64,000 nt of DNA from Amphiura filiformis (Eukaryota; Echinodermata; Ophiuroidea; Amphilepidida; Amphiuridae): contig NC_092629.1 in NCBI RefSeq assembly GCF_039555335.1, positions 5,041,912-5,105,911 on the forward strand, given 5' to 3'. The notes under the pieces were generated by a model. It saw only the letters and a list, made by a program, of their open reading frames with translations. It did no database searches and was not told the origin of the DNA. Every line of letters begins with the position of its first letter. Position 1 is the first letter of the stretch. This document shows positions 32,225 through 45,916 of the stretch, piece after piece. The translations under genes were made by a program, and so were the position numbers.

Positions 32225-32812
32225 ACATCAAAAGAAATAAGTCCCCCTCTGAACATGTCGTCATAACATTGTAAGGTTTCGTTTTGTACCAATAAAACTA
32301 ACTTTGAAATAACGATATGACTGTTTACCAAGTACTGTGTGAAAATGAGAGATTTTCATGACTTCAGGGCTGAATGAGCCTAAATTGAAGGCAAAAACTG
32401 CCCTTTTCAAAAGTCACAATGTAGGCCTATGCTTGTCACAAAAGTTGATTCATGGCTTGTTACTAATCATGCTAATGGAAAACCCCATGTGTTTGAGTGC
32501 AGTTTAAAATCCTCACCAAGTGAACATTTACTGTAATGTGTATCGATTCTTGATTATTCAGCCATGCAAATCCCCTTGGTGCAGAGTTCAGCACAGTGAA
32601 TTGTAAGATGGCCAGTTCCATTCTTGTCCCAATACGCCTTGCAGTTAACAAGCATAGGCCTACTTTGTGACTTTTGGAAAGGGCAGTTTTTGTCTTCAAA
32701 ACACTTAGTCAACAATCATATAATTATTTCTTAGTAAGTTTTATTGGTACAAAGTTTTACTTTAAGATTTTATGACGAAATTTTCAGAGGGGGACTTATT
32801 TCTTTTTATGTG
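32225..32812. mobile_element. MITE with AAAAGAAATAAGTCCCCC ends
   Basis: The left end 'aaaagaaataagtccccctc' is inverted at the right end 'gagggggacttatttctttt'. Further inside, 'gcccttttcaaaagtcacaa' (32402) and 'ttgtgacttttggaaagggc' (32665) pair as well. It is a long degenerate hairpin of about 590 bp, non-coding. Confidence 0.7.
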
Positions 32813-34017
32813 TTTATATATTCGTAAAGGTTTTGAACTATCCTTTATCCATTTTAGGGGCATTTTGTTGTACTATCAACTGATTACAGAACAACAATGA
32901 GCTACATATGTACATGAAATAAATCATTGTAAAGAAAACATTAATACAGATCTTGATACATATTTTTCGTTGTCGGTTAGGCCAAAAAGAAAAGTTGTTT
33001 GTTTGTACCACCCACTCCTCAATTTAATGCCTGACCAATATTTTTTTCCATCTTTTTTTTTAAAAAGTTTTTTTTTTCAGATTTGGTGTATCTCTGGACC
33101 TATCTAGAGCTAAATGCTTATAGGATTGTTCATGGTTGAAAATAAAAAGCCCCCCTAAAAAAAAAAAAAAATTTTGTGTCTTCAATATGCAAAGTTATAT
33201 AATTTGTGTTCATGTCATAGTGTATTATTATTAATAACTTTAAAAATACATTGGATTTATATCCATTTTGAAATCATTAAAAGACTATGATAATGAACAG
33301 AATCTCTTTTGCATAATAAAGAAACAAAATGTTGTTGTGGTTTTTAAGTCACCATGAATGGTTGTAGCTTTTAGCTTTAGCTAGGTCCAGCAATATGCCA
33401 AATCCGAATTATTTTTTTAATGCCTGCCGCACCTCTTCTTTCAAAGCTGTGGAGGACAAACAAACATTTTTTTTGCCCTATGCATTGAGATATATATATA
33501 TATATATAATCAATAAATTTCAATTTGCGATACAAGGGCTGGTGTATGGACATTTGCACAGTATTTGTTGTAAGGGCATGAGAGCACATGAGACATCAAA
33601 TTGAATTCTGAATACAAAGAATGTCCTGATGATATCAATTTTTTTGAAACTCGCGATATAATACACATTTTATCGCAAAAATGCCTAAAAATTAATATTT
33701 TTGATATTTAACAGTCCTAGAAGTAAACTTTATCAATCTAATGATATGTCCTTAAAGTGTATGTAACTGGGATGAGAAGCCAAAGATCAATTGAAAATGT
33801 TGACCTTTCGTATTGAAGATATGGTTTTTCCCCAAAACACCAAAAAAAAAAAAAAGATATCAAATTTTTATAATTCGTCAACAAAATTTATATTCCTTGA
33901 ATTCAAAATACAATTCGATGGGACTGGTGTACTCTCAGCTCCCACAAAAAAAAAATGTGCAAAGGTGTAATATGTTAATATCCGCCCTAAAATAATAATT
34001 ATAAGTTAATAATTGCA

Positions 34018-34148
34018 GCACTTGTTGGAAGTGAAATTGTACAAATGAATGCATGCGTACCGAGATGTTGAAGCGTCTAATGCACAAGCCCCAACATCAA
34101 CATCTCGTACAAGTGCATTATTTTGTACAACTTCTTGAGTAACAAGTG
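34018..34148. mobile_element. Fold-back element; half copy at 36929-36983
   Basis: Left arm 'cttgttggaagtgaaattgt' and 'accgagatgttga'; the right arm inverts it ('tcaacatctcgtac', 'tgtacaacttcttgagtaac'). A single-arm copy lies at 36929-36983 ('tcttgttgagagtgaaattg', 'actgagatgttga'). Confidence 0.7.
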
Positions 34149-35633
34149 ATACGATTTATTAACCTATTTCATAGACGAGTTTGCTATTTTTATAACAAAA
34201 TTTCCCCCTTATATTGGAAAATACAAGCAATTATAAAAGCATTCACCTGAAAGAAAAATGAACAGGTCCAAAAGCACTGCGAAGTTTCGCACAAATTGCA
34301 CAACAATATTTATGCACGGCTATTAATTTACTAACGTTTGTTCTGATTGGTTCTTGCTATCTAAAAGTATATGAACCAGAATTATGCATAAAGATGACTC
34401 TGTTCTTTTTTTCTATCATACCTTGAGTTTGAGTTGTATTGCTCCAGCAGTTTTTTATATGAGAAGCAAAAACAAACTTATATGATGCTCTGCATAATAA
34501 CACATGCATACTTCCACGGAGCTATCATATTCGTCGAGGCACAATAGATTATGTAACGTATTGTAACTTTGTGCCGATTAGATTTTCCGCCAAGCTATTC
34601 ATCGAGAGGTACCTTTTGTTCAGGACAAAAGAGTTCTGCCATTAAATCGGTAACTAACCTGACAGCGTACTAACACTTTACCAAGCAGGCTACTGTCAAT
34701 AAGTGATCAAAAGAATGTCATGTGAAAGCGCCCACTTGAGTGAGAGGTACCTATTGTCCTTATTCAACCCAAGGGTGTGACCGAGTGTTCGCCAGCACAC
34801 AAAATCACACTTCACTGTCGGAGTACAATTATTTACCACCCACCTTTATTTAGGCGCCTCATTTAAAGCACTTCTATAGAGTTGCTGATCGATTACCCAT
34901 AACAATGTGCAATGGCTGCTATCAAAGTCTATCCGTGTTTCTTAATATCAAGAATATCCATATTAAAAGCCAGTAGGGGTAATTGGGGTAGTGAAGGAGG
35001 GGTCAAGGGGTGAAAAGCGAATGGGTGATCAAGATTATAGGGAGGGGAGGAAGACAAAAAGTGCATAGGCGTATAGATCCGGGGGGATAAATCCCCCCAA
35101 TATTTTGCCACATCTTGGGCCTTAACTTTTACTTTTTTTATAACAATTTTTTTATTTTGAGAAAGAAAAATGGGGAATGAGACTGCTGATTAGGTCACAC
35201 CTGTTAAATCATCGTTCCCAAAGGTTATATAAAACCACTATTGTGTGTATGTAGAGCCTGGAAAGTTGGGTCTGAGACAAACATTTTTCGACAGGTGCTG
35301 GAGTGGATAAATGAAATTTCAGTAAAATTAATAGGTATTTATATTTATAAACTATAAAAATAGCTAAATGGTATTAAAGGTCTGAATGTAGTCTGTCACC
35401 TATCCCAATGTACTTAGGACAGCGTTCAAGCCTTGACTTACGTTTGGCGGACAGAATGGTGGGAACTTAAAGTGAAAGATATCCTACTTAAAGGAACATT
35501 TTCTAGGGTGAAATTTTATGTAGAAACTGAATCTGACATAAAAAAATGCATAATTATCAACTTGAAAATTTTCCCCATAGCACTGTACAGGCATATTTCT
35601 GATTTTCTGCCCAAGTCCTCAAATTTGAGCGAA

Positions 35634-35772
35634 AATTGGCAAGAAAAATAAGTCCTTCAAACTGGGACTTAGGACTAAACAAATATAAACTTGCTCTAGA
35701 GGGAGGTCTTGGCTATAGCAAGTTTATATTTGTTTAGTCCTGAGAGTTTTGAAGGACTTATTTTTTGCGAAG
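35634..35772. mobile_element. Fold-back element
   Basis: Left arm 'aaaaataagtccttcaaact' and 'ggactaaacaaatataaact' is mirrored by 'agtttatatttgtttagtcc' and 'gaaggacttatttttt'. Arms are about 60 bp and the loop about 25 bp. Confidence 0.85.
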
Positions 35773-38159
35773 GCCTTTATTTTTTTCACACCTGCCGAAA
35801 CGTTAGGGGTAGGGGTAACATATTACTACTTTATTTTTTATCAGTACATTTAACTGAGTCAAGTTTTAAATCACTATTTAGCTATTGAAATACTGAATAA
35901 AAAGACACAAAAAGCATCTCAATAGCTCATACCATTGAGGAGTTATGGCCTTTTCAAGCTCAAAATTAGACGAAAATTGCATTTTTTCCCAAATCAATTG
36001 TCACCCTGACCCCCAACTTTCTAACCCTGTTACAAAAATAAAGAAATTGATTTATCAATGCATTGCTTATTACCAACTTACAGTAATAAACTGGAAGTAA
36101 ACAACATTCATTTGGTTAGAGGATATGGAGAGCCAACTGACTTTGGAAGAAACCAAAATCACAGCTGTTTGGTAATCTAGGAATATAGGGTGTCCCAAGG
36201 TATGTTAGATTTTTTTACAATTCAACATATTTTGAACCTAAACATTTCCCCCCTAACCCATACAGAAACAATATGTCCATATTTAGATTCCTCGTCAAAT
36301 TTCCCTTCAGAAAATCTATACTTTGACTATGATAGGATAAGTAATTAAAATTTTACAGTAATTTATAGATTTTGAAGACATCTGCACTACAGTGTTTAAT
36401 ATGACAACAGGTAGTTTTGTATGGAAAAGTTTGTATTTTCTAGACTAAACCAATCATAAATTATTAAAAACAATTAGTAGAATTGTTTAGCTGTAAGGCC
36501 ATGAGTGTTTTAGATGCTAAATAGAGTCCAAATCCAATTTACAGCCTTTACAGAAGCAGATTACGCACTAAAAATACCAATCCCATAGAGTTTGTGTGTA
36601 CCACATCCCCCACCACCGCCACCATGCCCATTCTGAATTCTATGAATCACAGTGTCAGTATTAAAAAGGTTCAAGTATTTCTTTTTACAGGGTTGAAAGT
36701 GCATTTTATTTAGCAATAAAATGAGACCACAAGCATGACAATACCTTCTTGCTTGACAGAGATATCATCATTTGTTTTGAGTCGACTTTGGCAAAATGTA
36801 ACATCGCCACCTTTTTTTGGTGGCGAGCTCAAGACACACGACCCAATCTTTCCGCAAAAAACATGCTTCCAACATTCACTCAAATAGCAGGTGCATCTTT
36901 AGTCAATATTTATAGGTTTTAATGAATGTGTCTTGTTGAGAGTGAAATTGTACAACATAATGCACATGTACTGAGATGTTGATGCAATAATTCCTTTGCT
37001 TGAATGCTCACATACGGGTTATAACAACAGAATCCAAGATTTATTTCCAGTCTATCTCAACTGCACATACATGTACTATAACACTGTATACTTGTATTGA
37101 GATCTTATTCACCATGACAGTCATATGATGTTTTCTACCTCACAGTGAGGCTCGTCATCACCCAAATATTCAAAGTTAATCTGCACTACATCACAGTTTC
37201 TAAATATATATCTCTCCTTTAAAATCCCAAGCCCCAGTCATAGTTGATCGTTGACTTCTGTTGTGCCAGTCTGAAACAACAATAAAAACAACAACATCTT
37301 TATAATATTATATTATACAAATGATTAGTGTAATGAATAGGTATATAAAAATTATGTTTCAGTTAAAGCCATATTATAACATTTGCTATTGAGGACGCCT
37401 CACTGATTTTTAAAATTCATTTTTTACACGATTATATTGTACTTTATTAAACCAATATACCCTGCAAAAATCAAGACTCTAGGTGCTGTAGTTTTGTGAA
37501 AATCCGAGATTTTGAATAAAGCGCCGGAACCGGCGCCTTAGTATTACGATGGAATTACTAGGCGAACGCATACACGATGTTCATAACACACAGTCATGAC
37601 AGTACGTTACACGGCGTAAGGGACGGTGATCTACACAACAAAGGGTCGTTCTACAACATGACCGAAGGAGTGGTACGTATTGGCGACATACGCGCTGGTA
37701 GTAAATTCCAATTTTCTTTGCTTTGCCGTAGTTGTTCGGCTCAAAAATAAAAGGGGATATATCTGACAGTAAAAACTAACATTTTATGTCAAAGAAATGC
37801 TAATCTATTTTGTATGATAATGTTATAATATTGATTTAAATGAATATCAAAGCTCCTTCAACGTAGGCATTACTGTAGGCTCCTACATCTGCAGGCATCT
37901 GTATCAATCTTCTTCTCCAGGAAGTGGAGGCTTAGAATTTTGGCAAGTATCTGAGAATCCATTCTCTCAGAGATTTGAACTCCTGAATGGATTTGCAAGA
38001 ATCTTGCAAATATTTGAAGCCCACACATTAGCTCAATTTTCTGTTCAAAATTTCACCCCTGAAGTCTTAAATCAGGCATTAAGCTCATCATGAATCTACA
38101 TAAATAATTAAATGCCTAATTTTTAGGCCTTTGTAATCTTCCAAGTATTTATAATTATA

Positions 38160-39555
38160 CATGTACAATTGAAAGAGTGGTTCTTCGTCAATTGCAGCAA
38201 CACCTTTTTGACAATAACCTATTGGAAATAAATCAATCCGCGTATAGGAAGGGTCATAGTGTTGAAACCGCAGTACTGAGTGTCGTGGACCGCCTGCTCA
38301 AAAACTCTGATGAGAAATTTGTCTCACTCGTTGCCCTCCTTGACCTCAGTGCTGCGTTTGATACGCTCGACCACTCAATTCTTCTTAGACGCCTTGAAAT
38401 CACTTTCGGTATCAGTGGCAATGTTCTTAAATGGTTTCATTCATATGTGTCACAAAGATTCCAATCTGTCATTGTTAATGGTTCAACTTCAAACTGTGCC
38501 CACTTTTGTGCGGGGTTCCACAGGGCTCTGTATTGGGGCCAGTTTTGTTTACATTATATTCCCAATCCCTCTCAGATGTCATCAATCTTCACAATTGCTC
38601 TTTCCATAAGTATGCCGATGATACCGTTGTATTTCAAAGTGGTCCTCCTGAGAAGTTTGAGGTAACTAAGATCGCAATTCAGGAATGTATCAGTGACATT
38701 TTATGTTGGATGGACAGCAATAAGCTAATGCTAAACACAGATAAGACCGAGGTTATGATTGTGGGCACCACTTGGCGTGTTAAGCAGGTTGCTAGTAATT
38801 CCATCACAATTTTGAATTCTGATATCAAAATACAGGAGTCTGTTAAGTACCTTGGGGTGAGATTGGATCAAACGTTATCCATGTCCAGTCACATCAGTGA
38901 AGTTTGCCGCTCATCATTTTTGTCTTTAAGACGTATTGGGTGTATTCGGCCTTATCTGTCTGATAAAGCTACATCATGTCTTGTCAATTCAATTATTACA
39001 TCACGCCTTGACTTCTGTAACTCGTCCTTGACTGGTATCACCACTGACCAACTTAACAGACTTCAAAGAATACAAAATTGCGCGCCCGCTTAATCATGAA
39101 GAAAAGGAAGTATGAGCATATCACCCCGTCATATATGAGCTTCACTGGCTGCCATTAGAATTTCGGATTCAGTATAAGTTAGCTGTTCTTGCTTTTCGGC
39201 ACTTTGAAGATACTTTACCAACTTATCTGTCTGCTACGCTTCATGCGTACAAACCAGCTCGATCACTTGATCTTCTACTGAAAGATTATTGAAATCTCCC
39301 GTGTAAATCTAAAATCGGCTGGTGAACGCTCCTTTCATTTCGCTGCCCGGCTGTTTGGAACTCGCTTCCAAACAGCCTCCGTAACACACATTCGCTCACG
39401 CAGTTCAAAAAGCAACTTAAAACTCATCTTTTTCTTCGTGCTTTTCCGGATTCACATATATATGTAACTTGTTTGTCTTTATTGTTTGTGCGCTTTGAGT
39501 TCTTTTGAAGATTTGCGCTACTAAGAACCCTCCATTATTATTATTATTATTAATT
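38160..39555 (+). pseudogene. L2/CR1-like LINE, 5'-truncated, frameshifted reverse transcriptase
   Basis: The first frame gives RT motifs from finger to palm (NQSAYRKGHSVETA, LLDLSAAFDTLDHSILL). After a frameshift near 38510, the second gives CGVPQGSVLGPVLFTLY, YADDTVVF and NKLMLNTDKTEVM, with catalytic AFD and YADD intact, then LGVRLDQTLSMSSHI. A second shift follows near 39090. The tail ends in (ATT)n at 39535-39552, as in L2-type elements. No endonuclease domain is present. A dead copy. Confidence 0.85.
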
Positions 39556-40384
39556 GAATTTGTCTGTATCAAAATTCCGACCAAGATGGAAACACAATCG
39601 TAATGACATTTCAATTGATACAATCACTGTTTTTAAAAACTGTTATTTTAATTTAGTATTAAAACTACAAAAACTGAGTATGAAGTACAGGATAAAAAAT
39701 GTTCTAATCATCCATATCTCATATAAAAAAGTTATCAAATTAAAATTAATCAAAATTTTACCTTTCTTGTTTGTCTGTAGTCTAGTAGATCGTCATTATG
39801 AATGATGTGTAGATTGCGCTGTAAGAAAATTAAGTCACAAATTTAAAATAAGGGCATATTCACATCAAAATGGTAAACTTTGTTTTCAATTTAAATAAAA
39901 CATTTTTAGTTAAAATATGAAGCACATTTGAGAGTGCTTTCCCATATTCTTTTGGGCCATGCATCAACTACAACAATAACAAAACAACAAAAATAGTTGC
40001 GAAAAATAGTGTAATATTGAAATTAAACTCTTTACATTTTAGCTACCACTACGTATGACTATCCACTCGTATAACAACAAAACCAATGTGTGATTTTGTG
40101 ATTAAAATTTTATTATTATAAACTTCTAGGTATGTTTCTAAAGAAATGAAAATTATGTTCTTATTTTATGGTCATCAAAGTGCTGCCATTGCAGAACTAT
40201 GTAATTGACATGCAGACATCCTTTTTTTTCTTCAGTCATAATTGGGTAATCAAATTAAATCACTGAAACTTCAATCTGATTGCCCTTTTGAGATATAAGC
40301 AATAATGTATTTGTATACCATGGGATATTATTTTTCTTTCAAGAGAGTGCAGATCAGTCTAGGAGGCAGCAAATATATACAATC

Positions 40385-40680
40385 AGGTTGCACAAACGGT
40401 GGTTGTCAGAGTTGAATGTTCAAACTGGGTCAGTGTCAAATCTGGCATTCCTCAAGGCACTGTACTTGGTCCACTCGGATTCTTAATATACATTAATGAT
40501 TTCCCTGACAACCCCCAATGTTCGATTATTCGCAGACGATTGCGTAATCTATAGATTCAGAACCATTTTCTGGAGACTGACACTGATCTCATAGGCCTAC
40601 AGAATGAGTACAGTGAATACTGGCAAATGAAATTTGACCCAGAAATATGTGTTGCTCTAAAACTAAAAACTCACACATAC
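40385..40680 (+). pseudogene. LINE reverse transcriptase fragment (Jockey/CR1-like)
   Basis: One frame reads SGIPQGTVLGPLGFLIYIND; after a frameshift near 40515, VRLFADDCVIYR, then YWQMKFDPEICVALK. These are the palm B, YADD-box and following RT blocks. It is short, shifted twice and unrelated in detail to the 38.2 kb copy. Confidence 0.75.
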
Positions 40681-40825
40681 ACACATTGTACAACACTATC
40701 CTGCAAGAGACAAACTCACATACACACTAGCATCGAATGTGTAAATGACAACGACTATGGAAGACATGAGTTCTGCAGCAAGACTATCTTGTGCAAATGC
40801 GAAGCTGGAGTACTCAATTTATAAT

Positions 40826-40980
40826 TTAGGATTTTGGCTTTTGCATATAGATCCAAAATCATGTCATAATGGATGGGCTGGCTATTATTTTGAAAAGTGG
40901 ATACCGACGCATACGATAAAAATATTGGCCAGCCCATCCATTATGACATGATATTGGATAGGCAAAAGACAAAATCCTAT
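40826..40980. mobile_element. Fold-back element
   Basis: Left 'ttaggattttggcttttgca' and 'atcatgtcataatggatggg'; the right inverts both ('cccatccattatgacatgat', 'ggcaaaagacaaaatcctat'). Arms are about 65 bp. Confidence 0.85.
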
Positions 40981-41353
40981 CTTTTATTCTCATTCATATT
41001 CAGTTTAGTACAATTTTTATTAGTAAAACAGCCTTTTTTCAGAAAAAAATAAAGTTACTTTTGTCAGGACATCCCCGTTGGTTTAAATGAACGAAACTGT
41101 CACGAATCATTGAGGATCTACAAGCGTGCCGCCGTTATAGTCGGCGCCTCACTATCTTACTTGACTACCAACTTTTGTGTCATAATGGATCGTATTTCAC
41201 AGCCAGTTTCGAAAAGAGTAGGGTGTTAACCCCTGACTGTTCCCAACCCGTCCCGGTGTTCAAAATGGACCCCAATGATAGAGGCTTTCTTGGGTTATCC
41301 AGGGTTAAAAAAAAAAAAAAATCATTGAGTCTATATAGTGTTAGGCCCCTAAC

Positions 41354-41731
41354 AGTCAATTTTGAGTTTCCCGTCACATAATTTCTGAAAACAAGTGAGG
41401 TAACTTTTTCATTATTTATTATTTTTCTGCCTTTCATTATATGACCAACACGCATGAAAAATGTGTAATTATTTGCCACTCACTCATTTGAAGATGGATG
41501 TTTAGCCCATATGAGATTCAAAAGTGTATTAAAAAGAGTCTGCAAGGTTGACAGCAAAATGCATGTTTTAATTTTGATTTTTTCACCAAAAATAAAGGGA
41601 TATTCATAATTTTTTTTGCAAATATATAAACCAGTTTTTATCGGTATTTTTAGGAAAATCACAATAATGAATTCAAGTGAGGGTCAGAAAATGAAGTGAG
41701 GGCGGGTGACGGGAAACTCAAAATCGACTTT
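41354..41731. mobile_element. MITE with ATTTTGAGTTTCCCGTCAC ends
   Basis: 'agtcaattttgagtttcccg' at the left is inverted as 'cgggaaactcaaaatcgact' at the right. About 378 bp, no coding sequence. Confidence 0.65.
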
Positions 41732-42414
41732 CCTCGACTTACCCAAATTGTAAAGTGCACACATTTTGTTGATTTGTAGAAAATTGAACACTTAACATTC
41801 ATGCGCGCTTTGGAATATTGGTGCCTTCTCGTTCATTTTACCCCAGAATTGTACCCTGAAATTTTTTTGATTCCCCCCCCCCCATTAAGGACTGAATTTT
41901 TTATCCCCTTTTTTTAGGGTCCCCCCAATATTTTCCAATCCCACACCAAAGTATTTGAATTTATAAAATACTCACAAAAAGACATTTGAATTTCGTGATC
42001 ACATACATCTTGCTCTTCACTGGCAGTGGGTGGATGTCAAGTTTCGAGTTCAAAGAGTCATATGGAAGGTCAACGTTCATCTAATAAACCACTAAAAATA
42101 CGTGTCCGTACAAACAATTCAACGGCATGTAGTTTACTTTAAGCTTACCAATATCATGCACACATGATGCATGCACGCACGCACCACCAGCAATTTAAGA
42201 TCTTTTAAAAACAGCTCGTAGTACTACCAGCTCTGGGCCAGCAAAAGTGGCTTGATGTGGCCCATTGCAAGCGGCTCACACATATGGTCCAATCCAAGTG
42301 TCACTTTTGCTGGACCACACGAAAGGTCCTTTTGTTGATCCAATCGCCGGTTCCAGGTGTGGCCCAACACTGGCCCAGTACTGGACCAAATCGGCCAAGT
42401 TCCCTGTGTATGTA

Positions 42415-43323
42415 CTGGGTGTCCAAAAAAAAGAGGCCCCTCATTGCGCCCTCCTTTTCTCCTATTTTTGAAAAGTTGATCAAATATATTTTGGTATGTA
42501 AACCAAAACAATTATTTCAATCGGCTCACAACTTTTGAAGATATGCTCTTTTAAAGAAATGTACCCGTTTTTCACTCTGTCCACGGAGAAGATTTCGCTA
42601 CTTCAAAGATTGAAAAGAGTACACATACCATGCATGAATATCAATCATTCCTCAATGATAACTTTATAAAATAACTTTATTTATAGAATGGGCTTTACCG
42701 GTGGGTTTATGGGCAATGGATTTTGATAATAGTGTCATTAATTTGTGGGTAAAATGGATGCCGAATGGGACTTCTTTTGCTTTACTTGCAATTGCTTATT
42801 TTTTGGTTTTTTATTTGTGCCCTTTTGTTTTATTATGTTTCTTACTTTCTTACTTTGTTGTTTCTTGCTTTCTTTTTTTTTAAATTTACAACATAAGTCA
42901 TTTCTCTTTTTAGGATAAAAGGTAGCCCTAAAAGGCTGTTTGGTTTGTCTTTGCGTTGCGTACCATCCTTGTGCGCCGGATACTTGCGAATGCATTCAGT
43001 AATACGTTTGCGATCAAGATCTTGGATTTTGCCACAAAGGAAAAAAAAAATCAAGTGGTGTGAGGGCTGGTGATCGTGCAGTCCACTCCACAAGCATGAG
43101 CTATCCCAACCACTATGTTTGCTATCCGTGGACAGAGTGAAAACGGGTACTTTTATTCAACAGGACATATCTTCAAAAGTTGTGACCCGATTGAAATAGT
43201 TGTTTTGGTTTATTAAAGCTAACGATTAGGTTTCTTTACATACCAAAATGTATTTAATAAACTTTTCAGAAATAGGAGAAAAAGAGGGCGCAATGAGGGC
43301 CTCTTTTTTGGGGGACACCCTGT
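42415..43323. mobile_element. Tc1/mariner-type non-autonomous element with ~175 bp TIRs
   Basis: The ends are CTGGGTGTCC (left) and the inverse of CAGGGTGTCCCCC (right), each flanked by TA. The inverted repeats run to about 42587 and from about 43125, and include 'cattgcgccctc' and 'aaaacgggtac'. The interior of about 540 bp has no recognisable transposase. The TA duplication and the CAGGGTGTCC end suggest a Tc1/mariner-related element. Confidence 0.75.
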
Positions 43324-43519
43324 AGTACAGTATGGGACCTATGAGCAGTTATAGGTAGTAGGGGTCTACAAAATCATTATTTTAAGTAAGTTGTGCAAAT
43401 ATTGCAAACAAAATTGGCATCTACTATAAAACAAACAAACAAAAACAATATTATTTGAAATTTTAATTAAAAAAAATCCTTTTATTTCATATTTTACTTA
43501 ATTTACTTATTTCACCACG

Positions 43520-43582
43520 GTAAATTAAGATGGCGGTAAATTACCGGTAATTTACCATGTAAATTAACCGGTAATTTACCGA
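43520..43582. repeat. Self-complementary GGTAAATTACC cluster
   Basis: 'ggtaaattaccggtaatttacc' is a 22-bp perfect palindrome with further 'taaattaaccggtaatttacc' units beside it. Small fold-back structure of unknown origin. Confidence 0.6.
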
Positions 43583-43894
43583 CTCACAACACTGCAAATC
43601 ACATTGTAATTACAAGGAAATCATCAGAGCCATAACATCCGGCTGAGGGCGCAGTTGGTACTGTGAAAGCGCTCCCGGTAAGCGATCAAATTTTAAGTAG
43701 TGTTGAGGTTAAAAAATTCTTCTAATTCACATTGTAATTGTATTGTCTTTTTTTTCAGACGTTTTACATTATTATAGTTATCAATACTTAACAGCTACGT
43801 AATTACAATGTTATGTAATGTTCAGCAACTTTTAGAATATGAACAAAATGCAAGACATGGTCATTATAACATTTATAGGTTGGTGTTGTCCTAC

Positions 43895-45052
43895 AAAACC
43901 TGGTTATTGCCAACACTTTCTTCAAAAGGAAAGAAAATAGATACTGGACATGGGAAAGCCCAGGAGGAAAGATCAGGAATCAAATTGATTTTGTACTAAG
44001 TAGCCAGAGAAGCATACTACAGAATTGTGAAGTGATCACGAGCTAAGATACTACGTACTGAACAAGAAACTGGCACGACTGAAATTCATCAAGAATTCTA
44101 AAAAGAGCAAACTAAATATAATGCGAAAACTAGAATCAGCCAGATGAAAGACAAAATGGTATTCCTACATCTAGTAGAGAAGAAATACTCAACATCTGTG
44201 CAGAGTTTTACCAAGACCTATATAGCTCTCATTCTAACCAAAGTAAACCAAACTTCTTGTCTCCAGATCAAACAGACATAACACATGTAACGGTTAGAGA
44301 AGTAGAGACAGCAGTAAAACAAATGAAAGACAACAAGACACCTGGCACTGATGATATATCCAGTGACGTGTATAAGATAGGAGGTGCGGAAATCATCACT
44401 CAATTGACAAGACTTTACAACCAAATATTGACAGAAAAGAAGATACCAGCAGCCTGGAAGGAAGCCAAGATTATTCTTCTACATAAGAAAGGAGATAAAG
44501 AGGATATCAAAAACTACCGACCATTTAGTCTGCTTTCACATGCATATAAAATTTTCACACGAATCATTCAGAATAGAATCAAGATAATATTGGATGAGAA
44601 TCAACCTAGAGAGCAGGCAGGCTTCAGAGAGGGCTTCTCAACATCTGATCATCTGCATGCTTTGAACCAACTGATTGAGAAAGCAAATGAGTATCAGCTG
44701 AAGCTTTGTATAGGCTTTATAGATTATGAGAAAGCTTTTGATTCGGTGGAACATAGTGATCTATTTGCAGCCTTAAGCAGGATTCGAGTTAACGAGGGGT
44801 ATGTTAAGATTCTAGAAGACAGCTACACAAACGCCACAGCTACAATCCACATAGATAAGGATGTCTCCAAGCCTATCCACATACAGAGGGGAGTACGGCA
44901 AGGGGACACAATCTCTCCAAAAATATTCACAGCTGCCATGGAACAAATTTTCAAACAACTAGATTTAGAAGAAAGAGGCATCAACATCGATACAGAATGG
45001 TTAACTGACCTGAGGTTTGCTGATGATGTAGCCCTTACATCACAGTGTGAAC
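43895..45052 (+). pseudogene. RTE-like LINE fragment: end of endonuclease plus reverse transcriptase
   Basis: The endonuclease tail (IANTFFKRKENRYWTWESPG, IRNQIDFVLSS) is followed by a short linker with stops. From 44257 a long open RT frame has KTPGTDDIS, YRPFSLLSHAYKIF, FIDYEKAFDSVEH, GVRQGDTISP and LRFADDVAL; the AFD and FADD boxes are present. It is similar to RTE-type endonuclease-RT proteins of invertebrates. The frame leaves homology at about 45050 and the 3' end is missing. Confidence 0.85.
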
Positions 45053-45916
45053 AAAAACCGCATCCTGATAATCATGTATGGTTTTCAATTGTCATCGGTT
45101 TGGCATATTAATTATACTTTTTCGGCGTTTAATTGTCTGCAGATTGGCCGAAACTGCTAAAAACGTATATATTGTGTATATTTATATATTATAATTATTC
45201 AATGAGATTGATGACCATCTTAAAATTGACACGTCACAATGATTTGTCCGATCTCAATTCCATTCTTGGTTTGTGAAGCTTTCATAAAGATCATTCACGT
45301 AGTAACATTACGTGTTTCTGCACTTCGTTTTGAGGGGATATTTTCAAATATAAAATGACTTTGCTGGGACGTATATGTTAAATTTGTATTACAATTGCAT
45401 GTGTTTTGGCAGTCGGGGAATGCCGCATCTGCCCGCCTCCCGTCATGAAATCCTGCAGACGCCACTGACTCCGATCACTTTCTTTTCTAATTTCCAAAAA
45501 TTTTAACATAGATCAGTAAACCCATTTGAATGTATACTTCGTTCAGTCATTCTGGGGGTTCGGGGATTAAATTGATCCCCCTGAGTTTAATTACTAATCA
45601 ACCTCTCTCCCCACCAAGAAATGTCGACCCCGAAAACTAACCCCAAAATAATTGTTGGGCAAAACTGGTCTAAAATTGAAAATTGGTCTAGTAAACGCAA
45701 AATGCTACCATAATTTTAGGCTTAAATAGTGTACAATTAAAAGAAACGCGCCTCCCGCACAATCATCACTATAACACAGGGCAGATGCCCACCAGGAATA
45801 ATGTTTATCTTTGCATCCTCAGACAACTCACCCCACGACGCTGAAAATGTAAAATCATACAACCTACCCCCCCCCTTCCTCAAATGAATTTTTACAATGA
45901 CTACACTGATCAAGCT

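Larger units (their letters stand above)
32813..38159. other. Intergenic, repeats and unassigned sequence
   Basis: Apart from the fold-backs at 34018-34148 and 35634-35772, I see poly-A tracts, an (AT)n tract near 33490-33508, a short GC palindrome 'gcgccggaaccggcgc' near 37521, and 'tagggtgtcccaagg' at 36187, which resembles a transposon end. No gene. Confidence 0.5.
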
